Assembly: GCF_032917945.1 (NCBI RefSeq)
Contig: NZ_CP136624.1
Coordinates: 186,001-250,000, forward strand
Source: Bradyrhizobium sp. sBnM-33
GTDB taxonomy: Bacteria > Pseudomonadota > Alphaproteobacteria > Rhizobiales > Xanthobacteraceae
Length of the DNA stretch: 64,000 nt
Direction: 5' to 3'
Positions 20,567 through 29,240 of the stretch are shown here, in pieces. The notes under the pieces are model-generated. The model made no database searches and was not told the DNA's origin. It saw only the letters and a program-made list of their open reading frames with translations. A program made the translations under genes and the position numbers. Numbering within the stretch: position 1 is the first letter of the stretch; every line of letters begins with the position of its first letter.

Positions 20567-20571
20567 TCGAT

Positions 20572-20650
20572 GTAGGATGGGTGGAGCGGAGCGATACCCA
20601 TCGCCGGATGCTCCGGCAATTGATGAGTATCACTACGCTCTATCCACCCC
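20572..20650. repeat. Palindromic repeat, GTAGGATGG family
   Basis: The block begins GTAGGATGGGTGGAGCG and ends TCTATCCACCCC, forming an imperfect long hairpin in the mnmG-rsmG gap. A related, shorter copy is at 35558-35606. Confidence 0.6.
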
Positions 20651-20674
20651 GCGATTGCCGCGCTCAGCGAGACC

Positions 20675-21376
20675 ATGATGGCGAAGGCCGCCGCTCCCAG
20701 CTTCTCTCAAGCCCTGCCCTCCGATAAGGCCGCAGCCCTGGCCCTCACCCCCGTTTCACGTGAAACAGAGGTACGGCTGAATCACTACGTCGAGCTTCTC
20801 ATCGAATGGCAGACCAAAACAAATCTCGTGGCGCCGTCGACGCTTCCGAATCTCTGGACGCGGCACATCTCCGATTCGCTGCAACTCCTCGATCTGGCGC
20901 CGTCTGCAAAAATCTGGGTCGATCTCGGCAGCGGTGGAGGCTTTCCCGGCGTGGTGCTTGCTTGCGCATTGGCCGAGACTCCGAGCGCTAATGTCCATTT
21001 GGTAGAGCGCAACGCCAAAAAGGCGGCCTTCCTGCGCGAGGCAGTCCGCGTGACATCCGCTGCTGCGACCGTGCATTTGGCGGGAATCGGGGATATTGTG
21101 GATAGAATCGGTGGCCGCGTCGATTGCGTCACCGCGCGGGCGCTGGCTCCATTACATCAGCTTGTCGGTTTCGCGGAGCCGTTTGTGACAGAAGGCGCAA
21201 AAGCTTTGTTTCTCAAGGGTCAAGATGTAGAGGCCGAATTGACCGAGACCACCAAATATTGGAATATTGAACCGCGATTCCATTCCAGCCGAACGGGCGG
21301 GCACGGCTGGATCGTCGAACTCGATCGCATCGAGCGGCGCAACCCCTCCGCGATCACACATGGCGATCGGGCATGA
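20675..21376 (+). CDS. rsmG: 16S rRNA (guanine-527-N7)-methyltransferase
   Basis: SAM-dependent methyltransferase acting on G527 of 16S rRNA. The SAM-binding motif WVDLGSGGGFPGVVLA lies near residue 92 and KTNLVAPST near 49; the 233-residue length fits GidB. A fourth parS site lies inside its 5' coding region (encoding PVSRET). The last four bases overlap the parA start (ATGA), coupling the two genes. Confidence 0.95.
   Translation: MMAKAAAPSFSQALPSDKAAALALTPVSRETEVRLNHYVELLIEWQTKTNLVAPSTLPNLWTRHISDSLQLLDLAPSAKIWVDLGSGGGFPGVVLACALAETPSANVHLVERNAKKAAFLREAVRVTSAAATVHLAGIGDIVDRIGGRVDCVTARALAPLHQLVGFAEPFVTEGAKALFLKGQDVEAELTETTKYWNIEPRFHSSRTGGHGWIVELDRIERRNPSAITHGDRA
20752..20767. promoter_or_regulatory. 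parS partition site 4, inside rsmG
   Basis: CGTTTCACGTGAAACA keeps the full 14-bp core GTTTCACGTGAAAC and overlaps codons of rsmG. Confidence 0.9.
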
Positions 21377-22224
21377 CCGAATTAGATGAATTATATCAAG
21401 AGGATAGGGAACCAACTCCGCCGCCTCATCCACGCATCCTGTCGCTCGCCAACCAGAAGGGCGGCGTCGGGAAGACTACCACAGCGATCAACCTAGGCAC
21501 TGCACTCGCCGCGATTGGCGAGCGTGTGCTGATCGTCGATCTCGATCCGCAGGGCAACGCCTCGACGGGCCTCGGCATCGATCGCCGCAACCGCAACTGC
21601 TCGACCTACGACGTGCTGATCGGTGAAGCGCCGTTGCGCGATGCCGTGGTTGCCACCGCGGTGCCGCGACTGCACATCGCCTCCTCGACCATGGATCTGT
21701 CGGGCCTCGAGCTCGAACTCGGCGCCACGCCGGGCCGCGCGTTCCGCCTGCGCGACGCGATCGCGGCGCTGAACAAGAACGCGGCGCCGGACACCGACTA
21801 CACCTATGTGCTGATCGATTGCCCGCCGTCGCTCAATCTTCTCACCGTCAACGCGATGGCGGCGTCGGACGCGATCCTGGTGCCGCTGCAGTGTGAGTTC
21901 TTCGCGCTGGAAGGTCTGTCGCAATTGCTGCAGACGGTGGAGCAGGTGCGCTCGACGCTCAATCCAAACCTGTCAATCCACGGCATTGTGCTGACAATGT
22001 TCGACTCGCGCAACAACCTGTCGAACCAGGTGGTCGCCGACGTCAGGCAGTTCATGGGCTCCAAGGTCTACGACACCATGATCCCGCGCAACGTCCGCAT
22101 CTCCGAGGCGCCGTCCTACGGCAAGCCGGTCCTGGTCTACGACCTTAAATGCGTCGGCAGCGAAGCGTATCTCAAGCTTGCAACGGAAGTGATCCAGCGC
22201 GAGCGCGAGCTGAGGACGCATTAG
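21373..22224 (+). CDS. parA: Chromosome partitioning ATPase ParA
   Basis: Deviant Walker-type ATPase that moves ParB-parS complexes after replication. The motif ANQKGGVGKTTTAINLG (about residues 26-42) has the signature Lys, and IDCPPSLNLLT is the Walker B region. It has 283 residues. It overlaps rsmG and is followed by parB after a 171-bp gap that contains a palindromic repeat. Confidence 0.97.
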   Translation: MTELDELYQEDREPTPPPHPRILSLANQKGGVGKTTTAINLGTALAAIGERVLIVDLDPQGNASTGLGIDRRNRNCSTYDVLIGEAPLRDAVVATAVPRLHIASSTMDLSGLELELGATPGRAFRLRDAIAALNKNAAPDTDYTYVLIDCPPSLNLLTVNAMAASDAILVPLQCEFFALEGLSQLLQTVEQVRSTLNPNLSIHGIVLTMFDSRNNLSNQVVADVRQFMGSKVYDTMIPRNVRISEAPSYGKPVLVYDLKCVGSEAYLKLATEVIQRERELRTH

Positions 22225-22233
22225 TGTGAACGA

Positions 22234-22337
22234 CGTCATTCCGGACAATTCGCGCGAGCGGATTGATCCGGAATTTCGAAGTGACAAAGCAACGTCGAGA
22301 TTCCGGGTTCGCGTCTGACGACGCGCCCGGAATGACA
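22234..22337. repeat. Palindromic repeat, CGTCATTCCGG family, between parA and parB
   Basis: The element starts CGTCATTCCGGA and ends CCCGGAATGACA, with internal arms GGATTGATCCGGAATTTCG and GAGATTCCGGGTTCGCG. Related copies are at 25811-25905 and 47131-47223. It fills most of the parA-parB gap, so the mRNA must carry this hairpin. Confidence 0.8.
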
Positions 22338-22395
22338 GCAAGATCAACCAACTTTGTTCCGGAGTACTGAAGTGAATCCTAGGGAGTTGGCGGCG

Positions 22396-23277
22396 ATGGC
22401 CGACGAAACGCGTTCGCGACTGGGTCGTGGTCTCGCAAGTCTGATCGGGGATGTCGGCGGCGAGGCCGCGCATGTCGAACGGCCGCGCAATCAGCGCAAG
22501 GTCCCGATCGAATTCTTGAAACCAAATCCGCGCAACCCGCGCCGGACGTTTTCCGATGCCGAACTCGGCGAGCTCGCTTCCTCCGTCAAGCAGCACGGCG
22601 TAATCCAGCCGATCGTGGTGCGGCCGGTGAAGGGGGCGCAGGACCGCTACGAGATCATCGCCGGCGAACGCCGCTGGCGCGCCGCGCAACTCGCCAGCCT
22701 GCATGAGGTGCCGATCGTCCCCATCGACGTCAGCGACAGCGACGCGCTCGAGATCATGATCATCGAGAACGTGCAGCGCGAAGACCTCAATGCGATGGAA
22801 GAGGCGCAAGGCTATCACGCGCTGGCCGACGAATTCAAACGCAGCCAGGAAGACATCGCCAAGGAAGTCGGCAAGAGCCGCAGCCACGTCGCCAACATGA
22901 TGCGGCTGACGAAACTGCCGACGGAAGTGCAGGTCCTTATCGCGAGCGGCGAATTGTCGGCCGGTCACGCCCGCGCGCTGATCAGCGTGCCCGATCCGCT
23001 GACGGCCGCCAAGCGCATCGTCGCCGAAGGCCTCAACGTGCGTCAGACCGAGGCGCTCGCCCATGAAGAGGGCGTGCCGGAGCGCAAGCCGCAGAAGGCG
23101 AGGGGCGGCGGCAAGACCAAGGATCCCGACACCATCGCATTGGAGAAGCGCGTCAGCGACGCGCTCGGGCTCACCGTGACCGTCAACCACCGCGACCCCG
23201 GCGGCTCCGTCCAGATCAGCTACCGCAACCTCGAGCAACTCGACGAGGTGATGCGAAGACTGGAGAGGGGCGGCTGA
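22396..23277 (+). CDS. parB: Chromosome partitioning protein ParB (CTPase, parS-binding)
   Basis: Binds parS, spreads as a CTP-dependent clamp and activates ParA. The N-terminal RLGRGLASLIGD is the ParA-stimulating arginine segment; the CTP-binding GERRWRAAQLA is near residue 90 and the HTH near 145-165 (KEVGKSRSHVANMMRLTKLP). I choose the ATG at 22396 (293 residues); a GTG at 22372 with a GGAG ribosome site is an alternative. Confidence 0.96.
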   Translation: MADETRSRLGRGLASLIGDVGGEAAHVERPRNQRKVPIEFLKPNPRNPRRTFSDAELGELASSVKQHGVIQPIVVRPVKGAQDRYEIIAGERRWRAAQLASLHEVPIVPIDVSDSDALEIMIIENVQREDLNAMEEAQGYHALADEFKRSQEDIAKEVGKSRSHVANMMRLTKLPTEVQVLIASGELSAGHARALISVPDPLTAAKRIVAEGLNVRQTEALAHEEGVPERKPQKARGGGKTKDPDTIALEKRVSDALGLTVTVNHRDPGGSVQISYRNLEQLDEVMRRLERGG

Positions 23278-23353
23278 TAGGGTCCCTCTACGTCATGTAT
23301 GGACGGCCCCCTCTCGGCAAGGGCTTTTTGGTGCTTCGGCAATGGATCGGGGA

Positions 23354-23476
23354 GCGGTCATGTATACGGCCTCGAGAAGCGGCCATTGACCGCGGGCCCT
23401 GATGGAGATCGCGGATCGAATTCCAATCATTGCGGCGCGCTGTGACGCGCGATGACGTGTCGGAGTGTTTCGATCC
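23354..23476 (-). ncRNA. Candidate bridge RNA (seekRNA) of the IS110-family element
   Basis: Two stem-loops lie in the non-coding tail downstream of the transposase. Loop 1: an 8-bp closing stem (GGATCGAA 23413-23420 with TTCGATCC 23469-23476), internal-loop strands ATCATTGCG (23426-23434) and ATGACGT (23452-23458), and an apical GCGCG/CGCGC hairpin. The first strand is identical to the right insertion flank (24666-24674); the second is the reverse complement of the left flank ACGTCAT (23290-23296). Loop 2: a 7-bp closing stem (GCGGTCA 23354-23360 with TGACCGC 23387-23393) and an inner GGCC hairpin; GTCATGTAT (23357-23365) repeats the left junction 23292-23300. This is the target-loop plus donor-loop layout known for IS110 bridge RNAs. 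Ends are not defined. Confidence 0.65.
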
Positions 23477-23558
23477 TGGTTTCCTGACCATTTGCCATCA
23501 CACCTTAATTGCCCTTCCGATAGGGATGAGCGCGAGCGCGGCGGCTGTCGCCCTTCAA

Positions 23559-24590
23559 CTAGGCAGCAGCCGGCGCGCTCGCGCGGTCTCGGTAAACTTC
23601 TCCTTTGCTCAGCATGGCCCAGAGGATGCGCGCGGCTTTAGCGGCGAACGCCACCATGGCGACCTTGTAAGGCCGCCGCGCCAAAAGATCGCGCAGCCAC
23701 GGGTCGCTGACGCCGCGCCTCTTTTGCTGCCGCAGATGGGCGCTGGCTCCGCTGATCAGCAGCGCGCGCAACATACGATCTCCCTGTTTGGAGATACGCC
23801 CTGGGCGATGCTTGCCGCCAGTACCGTGGTCCTTGCCGGTGAGCCCGATCCAGGCGGCGAAGTCCCGACCGGAGCGAAACACCTTCGCATCGGGCACTTT
23901 GGCCAACACCGTACTGGCGATGATCGGGCCGACGCCTGGGACTTCCATCAGCCGGCGCGCGTCCCGATCGCATCTGGCAGCCTTCGCGATCTGCCGTTCA
24001 AGCACGCGTTCATCGGCATTGAGCGCCTGCCAGTGCTGCGCCAGCATCAACAGAGCACATCGCATCATCTCCGGAATCTCTTCGCTCGGCTCCTCAAGCT
24101 TGGCCATCAGCTCACACAGCCCCTGATGTCCTTGCGCGGCCACGATCCCGAGCTCGCTCAGCGCTGCCCGCAAGGCGTTTGCCACCATCGTCCGCTGGCG
24201 AACCAGCAAGGCACGTGTGCCATGAACCGCCAGCGTGGCCTGTTGCTCGACGCTCTTCACCGGAACAAAGCGCATCGTCGGCCGGCCCACTGCCTCGCAG
24301 ACACCTTCCGCATCCCGGCCGTCGTTCTTGTTGCGCTTGACGTAGGGCTTCACATAGGCCGGCGGCATCAGTCGCACCTCATGGCCATAGCGCCTGATCA
24401 CCCGGGCCCAATGATGTGCGCTCCCGCAAGCCTCCATGCCAACCAGGCACGGTGGCAACCCCGCAAAGAACTTCTCTACGGCAGCCCGCCTGAGCTGCCG
24501 CCTCAGCACAACCCTTCCCGATGCATCAATCCCGTGAACCTGAAACACGTTCTTAGCCAGATCCAACCCAATCGTGCTAATCTTCGTCAT
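23559..24590 (-). CDS. IS110-family transposase (DEDD recombinase)
   Basis: RuvC-like plus Tnp_20 recombinase of 343 residues. The acidic catalytic set is D10 (GLDLAKN), E53 (VGMEACG), D90 and D93 (NKNDGRDAEG). The C-terminal domain has the helix-hairpin-helix-like VPGVGPIIASTVLA and the FAAWIGLTG segment with the Ser-containing region after it. The gene appears intact: no frameshift or internal stop. The frame extends further upstream through a flanking repeat, but the ATG at 24590 gives the family start MTKISTIGLDLAK. It lies between parB and holA, where it breaks no gene. Confidence 0.93.
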   Translation of the reverse strand: MTKISTIGLDLAKNVFQVHGIDASGRVVLRRQLRRAAVEKFFAGLPPCLVGMEACGSAHHWARVIRRYGHEVRLMPPAYVKPYVKRNKNDGRDAEGVCEAVGRPTMRFVPVKSVEQQATLAVHGTRALLVRQRTMVANALRAALSELGIVAAQGHQGLCELMAKLEEPSEEIPEMMRCALLMLAQHWQALNADERVLERQIAKAARCDRDARRLMEVPGVGPIIASTVLAKVPDAKVFRSGRDFAAWIGLTGKDHGTGGKHRPGRISKQGDRMLRALLISGASAHLRQQKRRGVSDPWLRDLLARRPYKVAMVAFAAKAARILWAMLSKGEVYRDRASAPAAA

Positions 24591-24667
24591 GGACGGTCCC
24601 CTTGTCTGGTTCGACTCAGCATCGCCAGTCTGGCACATCGATGCCGTTCGGGGGCCGTCCACCCCAT

Positions 24668-24749
24668 CATTGCGAGGAGCGACAGCGACGAAGCAATCCA
24701 TTCCTCCACTTGCAGCGCTATGGATTGCTTCGCTTCGCTCGCAATGACG
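24668..24749. repeat. Palindromic repeat, CGTCATTGCGAG family, IS target
   Basis: The block reads CATTGCGAGGAGCGACAGCG at its left and CTTCGCTCGCAATGACG at its right, with GAAGCAATCCA and TGGATTGCTTC as inner arms. Its left terminus is interrupted by the insertion sequence; the missing bases ACGTCAT are found beyond the element at 23290-23296. A full relative is at 31731-31851. Confidence 0.8.
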
Positions 24750-24765
24750 ATCTGAGACACCTTCC

Positions 24766-25794
24766 TCACCCCCTTCGCTTGGCATTCGCCGCGATCGAGA
24801 GCAGCGTGCGCAGCGCGATCGCTGACGCGAGTGAGGCCTGCTTGCGCATGTCGAGCGCGGCGGTTCCGAGCTGATCGATAATGGGGGCCAGCCGCGCCGC
24901 GCTGAAATTGCGCAGTGCGATTTCGACGGCGCCCTTCCGGGAAAAGTGCAGGCGCGGATAGCCGCTTTCGAGCAAGGTCGACACGGGCGTTCCCTCAGCA
25001 ACCGCGAGCGCCGATTTGTGCAGCCATGCTGCCTGGCGCTGCGCGGCCGAGATGATCACGCCGGGATAGGTGCCGGCGACCATCGCCTTGGCGAATTCGC
25101 TTTCGACCAAATCCGGCTTGCCGGCAAAGGCGCCATCCACGATCGGGTCGAGTTTTAGCTCGGACGCATCGGACACCACGGTCATGACGTCGTCGAGCGC
25201 AATCTCGCCTTTGCCGTGGGAATAGAGCGCGAGCTTGCGGAGCTCGTTGCGCGAGGCCTGGCGGTCGCCGCCGAGCAATGACATCAGCACCGCGCGAGCA
25301 TCCGCAGCGATGCGCAAATTCGAAGTCCGCAATTCCTCTTCGATCAGCCTGGCAAGGTCGCGCTCGGTGTCGGGATAGCAGGCGATGGCGACTGCGGTCT
25401 TGGCGCGCTCGCAGGCTTTGCGCAGCGGCGATTCGGGGCGCAGCTCGCCGGCCTCGATGACAATGCGGCAATCCTTAATCGGCGAATCGGCCAGCGTATC
25501 GACGCCACTGGCGAAACTGCGGGATCCGGCACGCACGCGAATCGCGCGCCGGCCGCCGAACATCGGGATCGTCATGGCCTCGTCGACCAGCCGCGACGGC
25601 TCGGCGGCCAGCTCATCGCCGTCCAGCCGCACCAGCGAAAACGGGTCGTTGGGGTCGTCGACCGCCGACGCGATCAGCGCATCGGCGCGCTCGCGCACGA
25701 GGCCGGCATCGGGGCCGTACAGCAGGATGATGGGGCGGCCGGCATCAGGCCGGGCGAGAAAAGCGTCGATGTCTTTTCCGCGGAGCGCGACCAC
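24766..25794 (-). CDS. holA: DNA polymerase III delta subunit
   Basis: Clamp-loader subunit that opens the beta clamp. The 342-residue chain starts with VALRGKDIDAFLARP and has the family patterns LLYGPDAGLVRERADAL (about residue 24), RVRAGSRSF and the C-terminal collar helices ending in RTLLSIAANAKRRG. It is first read as convergent to parB, with the IS between them, and is the last gene of a leuS-lptE-holA operon in the origin-distal direction. Confidence 0.9.
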   Translation of the reverse strand: MVALRGKDIDAFLARPDAGRPIILLYGPDAGLVRERADALIASAVDDPNDPFSLVRLDGDELAAEPSRLVDEAMTIPMFGGRRAIRVRAGSRSFASGVDTLADSPIKDCRIVIEAGELRPESPLRKACERAKTAVAIACYPDTERDLARLIEEELRTSNLRIAADARAVLMSLLGGDRQASRNELRKLALYSHGKGEIALDDVMTVVSDASELKLDPIVDGAFAGKPDLVESEFAKAMVAGTYPGVIISAAQRQAAWLHKSALAVAEGTPVSTLLESGYPRLHFSRKGAVEIALRNFSAARLAPIIDQLGTAALDMRKQASLASAIALRTLLSIAANAKRRG

Positions 25795-25810
25795 GACGGA
25801 CCTTTCTTGG

Positions 25811-25905
25811 CGTCATTCCCGGGCATGCGTCTTCGCCTGGGCCCGGAATCCAGAGATTGCTGTGCGAGATTCCAGGTTCGTGCTTCGCACGGCCCCGGAA
25901 TGACG
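25811..25905. repeat. Palindromic repeat, CGTCATTCCGG family, lptE-holA gap
   Basis: It begins CGTCATTCCCGGGCATGCG and ends GGCCCCGGAATGACG, with inner GGCCCGGAATCCAGAG and GAGATTCCAGGTTCG segments. It occupies nearly the whole gap between lptE and holA. Confidence 0.8.
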
Positions 25906-25910
25906 GAACA

Positions 25911-26462
25911 TCAGGTGCCGGCGTAGAAATAGGACGCGAGCCGGGTCTGGATGTTTTCCGCGATCTCGTTGGCGGCGCGGTCCTCGGCGTCGCGGAAGGC
26001 GCGGGCGCGGGCGAAGCGCTGCAACTGGCCGGGGACGTCATAGGACACGCGGGAGAAAGTCGTGCCCGTCATGACCGACTTGTTGGTGGCGAGGTCGATC
26101 AGATTGTACTGTGCGTCGATGCCGACATTTTCGCTCGATGGCAGCGCGGTGGCTGGATCGAGCATCAGCGAGGACCGCGAGGTGTTAAAGCGCAGTACCA
26201 GCCGGTGCGTCGGCGGCATGCCGGTGGCGTTGCCGTAGAGCTTGAACGCCAGGGCATTGCGGATCTCAACCTGAATTCGGGCTTCCCGCGAGGCGTTATT
26301 CTTCTCGACCGGTGGGATTTCCACGCCCATCAGCTTTTCGCGCAAGCCGGGCTTGCCGTCGGTACGTTCGGCATACATCGGCTGGAAACAGCCGGCCGTA
26401 ACCGCCGCCAGAGCGGCGACGGCGATGAGCCGAACGGCGATCCGGGTCCTAGCCAACGACAT
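25911..26462 (-). CDS. lptE: LPS-assembly lipoprotein LptE
   Basis: Outer-membrane lipoprotein that plugs the LptD translocon in lipopolysaccharide export. A signal peptide with a canonical lipobox VTAGC (Cys at residue 25) is followed by FQPMYAE, the usual LptE start after the lipid anchor. It has 183 residues. Its start overlaps the end of leuS by 14 bases, the conserved leuS-lptE-holA order. Confidence 0.9.
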   Translation of the reverse strand: MSLARTRIAVRLIAVAALAAVTAGCFQPMYAERTDGKPGLREKLMGVEIPPVEKNNASREARIQVEIRNALAFKLYGNATGMPPTHRLVLRFNTSRSSLMLDPATALPSSENVGIDAQYNLIDLATNKSVMTGTTFSRVSYDVPGQLQRFARARAFRDAEDRAANEIAENIQTRLASYFYAGT

Positions 26463-29109
26463 TCACGATCCTCATGGGAACTACGATTACCTTGCGGACG
26501 GTCTTGCCGCCGAGGGCGAGTTTTACCGCATCGAGCGCCAAAACGGCAGCCTCAATTTCCGGATTTTGGGCGACCCGTGGCACGGTAACATCACCCCGCT
26601 TCTTACCGTTGACCTGGACCACCAGCGTCACGGTGTCTTCAACCAGCAAATCGCGTTCGATTTGGGGCCAGTTGGCCTCCGAAATCAGCCCGGACTGCCC
26701 CAGCACCTGCCAGCACTCCTCGGCCAGATGCGGCATCATCGGCGCGAACAATTGAACCAGGATGATTGCGGCCTCGCGGACGGACCAGGCCAGGTCCGGC
26801 GCCGGCTTACCCTCACGGCCCAGCACCTCGGCCAGCGCATTGGTGAATTCCCGGATATGGGCGAGGCAGACATTGAAATGCAGCCGCTCGATCCCGGCTG
26901 ACACCTTGTCGAGCGCGCCATGGGCCGCCTTGCGCAAGCCAAGCGCATCCGCCCCGAACGAGGCCGGCCGCGCGGCCGGGGCTATCTTGGCGATTTCGGC
27001 CGATTCATTCACCAGCCGCCACAGCCGCTGCACGAAGCGTGAGGCACCCTGCACGCGTTCGTCGCTCCAGATCACGTCCCGATCCGGCGGCGAGTCCGAC
27101 AGCATGAACCAGCGCGCCACGTCGGCGCCATAGGTCGCGATGATGTCGTCGGGATCGACCGTGTTCTTTTTCGATTTCGACATCTTTTCGATCGCGCCGA
27201 TAGTGACCTGCTCGCCGCTGTCGAGCAGCGTGGCACGGCGGCCATTACCGCCGGTCTCGACCTTCACCTCGGCCGGCGTAACATAGGTACCATCGGCCTT
27301 CTGGTAGGTCTCGTGCACCACCATGCCTTGCGTGAACATGCCGGCGAACGGCTCGTCCATGCTGATGTGGCCGGTCGCCTTCATCGCGCGGGTGAAGAAG
27401 CGGCTGTACAAGAGATGCAGGATCGCGTGCTCGACCCCGCCGATATACTGGTCGACCGGCATCATCCGGTTGGCGACATCAGGTGTGGTCGGCGCCTTCT
27501 CATTCCAGGGATCGGTGAACCGCGCAAAATACCAGGACGAATCCACGAAGGTGTCCATGGTGTCGGTCTCACGCTGCGCCTTGCCGCCGCATTTGGGGCA
27601 GGTGACGTGCTTCCAGGTCGGATGATGGTCGAGCGCATTGCCCGGCTTGTCGAAGGTCGCGTCCTCCGGCAGCGTCACCGGCAACTGGTCGTCGGGGACC
27701 GGCACCACGTCGCATCTCGGGCAATGGATCACCGGGATCGGACAGCCCCAATAGCGCTGGCGCGAAATGCCCCAGTCGCGCAGGCGGAAATTCACCTGCC
27801 GCTCGCCGACGGCCTCCATCCTTCCCTCCCCCGCTTGCGGGGGAGGGTTAGGGAGGGGGCGCATTTCCTTTTCCAGCCGCTTGGCAACCTCTTCCTTGGC
27901 CTCGTCGGTAGTCATCCCATCGAGGAAGCGGGAATTGATCATGCGGCCGTCGCCGTCATAGGCGGTGTCGGTGATCACGAAACTTTTCGGGTCCTGGCCT
28001 TCCGGGCAGACGACCGGCGTATTGCCGAGATTGTACTTGTTGACGAAATCGAGGTCGCGCTGGTCGTGCGCGGGGCAGCCGAAGATGGCGCCGGTGCCAT
28101 ATTCCATCAGCACGAAGTTCGCGACATAGATCGGCAGTTTCCAGTTCGGGTCGAACGGGTGCACGGCCTTGATGCCGGTGTCAAAGCCCTGCTTCTCCGC
28201 GGTGTCGATGATCTCCTGCGCGGTACCGATTCGCTTCACCTCGGCGATGAACTCGGCGAGCTTTGGGTTCTTCGTGGCCGCCGCCTGCGCCAGCGGATGA
28301 TCGGCCGAGATCGCCATGAACTTTGCGCCGAACAGCGTGTCGGGGCGCGTGGTGAAGATCTTCAGCTCCGTCTCGCCGGCCGGCGTCGTGGCGGGGTCCA
28401 GCGCGAAGCGGATCAGCAGGCCTTCGGAGCGGCCGATCCAGTTGCGCTGCATCAGGCGTACCTTGTCGGGCCAGCGGTCCAGGCTATCAAGCGCGTCCAG
28501 CAGTTCCTGCGAGTATTTCGTGATCTTGAAGACCCACTGATTCATCTCGCGCTGCTCGACGACAGCGCCCGAGCGCCAGCCGCGGCCGTCGATCACCTGC
28601 TCGTTGGCGAGCACGGTCATGTCGACCGGGTCCCAGTTGATCTTGCGCTTCTCGCGTTCGGCCAGCCCCGCGCGCAAAAAGTCCAGGAACATCTTCTGCT
28701 GATGCTTGTAATAGGCGGGATCGCAGGTCGCGAACTCGCGTGACCAGTCGAGCGACAGCCCGATCGACCGCAACTGCTTCTTCATCGCGGCGATGTTGTC
28801 GTAGGTCCACGCCTTTGGCGCGACCTTGCGCTCGATCGCGGCGTTCTCGGCCGGCAGCCCGAACGCGTCCCAGCCCATCGGGTGCAGCACGTTGAAACCC
28901 TTGGCGCGCATGAAGCGGGCCAGCACGTCGCCCAGCGTGTAGTTCCGGACATGCCCGATATGGATGCGCCCGGACGGGTAGGGGAACATCTCGAGCACGT
29001 AGTATTTCGGCCGCGGATCGTCGTTTTTCGAGGCGAAAATCGCCTTTTCGTCCCACTGGCGTTGCCAGCGCGGCTCGGAATCACGGGCGTTGTAACGTTC
29101 GGAAGTCAT
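26449..29109 (-). CDS. leuS: Leucyl-tRNA synthetase with an in-frame repeat insertion
   Basis: Class I synthetase charging tRNA-Leu, with an editing domain in CP1. The HIGH motif is [11 protein letters not shown] near residues 47-57, and KMSKS is in [14 protein letters not shown]. At residues about 417-430 the sequence [14 protein letters not shown] is encoded by a palindromic CCCTCCCCC repeat (27820-27861) that occurs elsewhere between genes; it lies just before the conserved [19 protein letters not shown] motif. The frame is kept and the 886-residue enzyme looks functional. This resembles the palindromic elements in Rickettsia proteins. Confidence 0.96.
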   Translation of the reverse strand: MTSERYNARDSEPRWQRQWDEKAIFASKNDDPRPKYYVLEMFPYPSGRIHIGHVRNYTLGDVLARFMRAKGFNVLHPMGWDAFGLPAENAAIERKVAPKAWTYDNIAAMKKQLRSIGLSLDWSREFATCDPAYYKHQQKMFLDFLRAGLAEREKRKINWDPVDMTVLANEQVIDGRGWRSGAVVEQREMNQWVFKITKYSQELLDALDSLDRWPDKVRLMQRNWIGRSEGLLIRFALDPATTPAGETELKIFTTRPDTLFGAKFMAISADHPLAQAAATKNPKLAEFIAEVKRIGTAQEIIDTAEKQGFDTGIKAVHPFDPNWKLPIYVANFVLMEYGTGAIFGCPAHDQRDLDFVNKYNLGNTPVVCPEGQDPKSFVITDTAYDGDGRMINSRFLDGMTTDEAKEEVAKRLEKEMRPLPNPPPQAGEGRMEAVGERQVNFRLRDWGISRQRYWGCPIPVIHCPRCDVVPVPDDQLPVTLPEDATFDKPGNALDHHPTWKHVTCPKCGGKAQRETDTMDTFVDSSWYFARFTDPWNEKAPTTPDVANRMMPVDQYIGGVEHAILHLLYSRFFTRAMKATGHISMDEPFAGMFTQGMVVHETYQKADGTYVTPAEVKVETGGNGRRATLLDSGEQVTIGAIEKMSKSKKNTVDPDDIIATYGADVARWFMLSDSPPDRDVIWSDERVQGASRFVQRLWRLVNESAEIAKIAPAARPASFGADALGLRKAAHGALDKVSAGIERLHFNVCLAHIREFTNALAEVLGREGKPAPDLAWSVREAAIILVQLFAPMMPHLAEECWQVLGQSGLISEANWPQIERDLLVEDTVTLVVQVNGKKRGDVTVPRVAQNPEIEAAVLALDAVKLALGGKTVRKVIVVPMRIVNVVG
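27820..27861. repeat. CCCTCCCCC palindromic repeat inside leuS
   Basis: The element contains CCCTCCCCCGCTTGCGGGGG, a strong hairpin, then AGGGTTAGGGAGGGGG. Copies of the same core occur in the gap at 61517-61557 and 61670-61708. Confidence 0.8.
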
Positions 29110-29240
29110 GGAATCGCAGGGCTTTTTGTGGATTCGGGTCCCGTCCAGAGGACGGCGGACTAGGCCACAAAAGCGGCTGCGGGGTCAACGGGTTGGGACA
29201 GTGGGATGGGGCGTTTTGGCCGACGGCATGGAGCGTCCGC

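Larger units (their letters stand above)
23297..24667 (-). mobile_element. IS110-family (IS1111-type) insertion sequence
   Basis: About 1371 bp. It has a DEDD transposase gene, subterminal 12-bp perfect inverted repeats (TGGACGGCCCCC at 23300-23311 and GGGGGCCGTCCA at 24650-24661), a short 5' non-coding end (about 77 bp) and a long 3' non-coding end (about 260 bp). Subterminal repeats plus a long non-coding end after the transposase are features of the IS1111 group. Left flank ACGTCAT and right flank CATTGCGAG reconstitute the terminus of a palindromic repeat of the CGTCATTGCGAG family, so the element sits in that repeat. The exact edges are uncertain by about 3 bp because CAT occurs on both sides. 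Confidence 0.85.

Noticed and set aside
23478..23558. A separate small gene in the tail of the insertion sequence
   Set aside because: No ribosome site or conserved frame; the stretch fits a leader of the candidate RNA or spacer.
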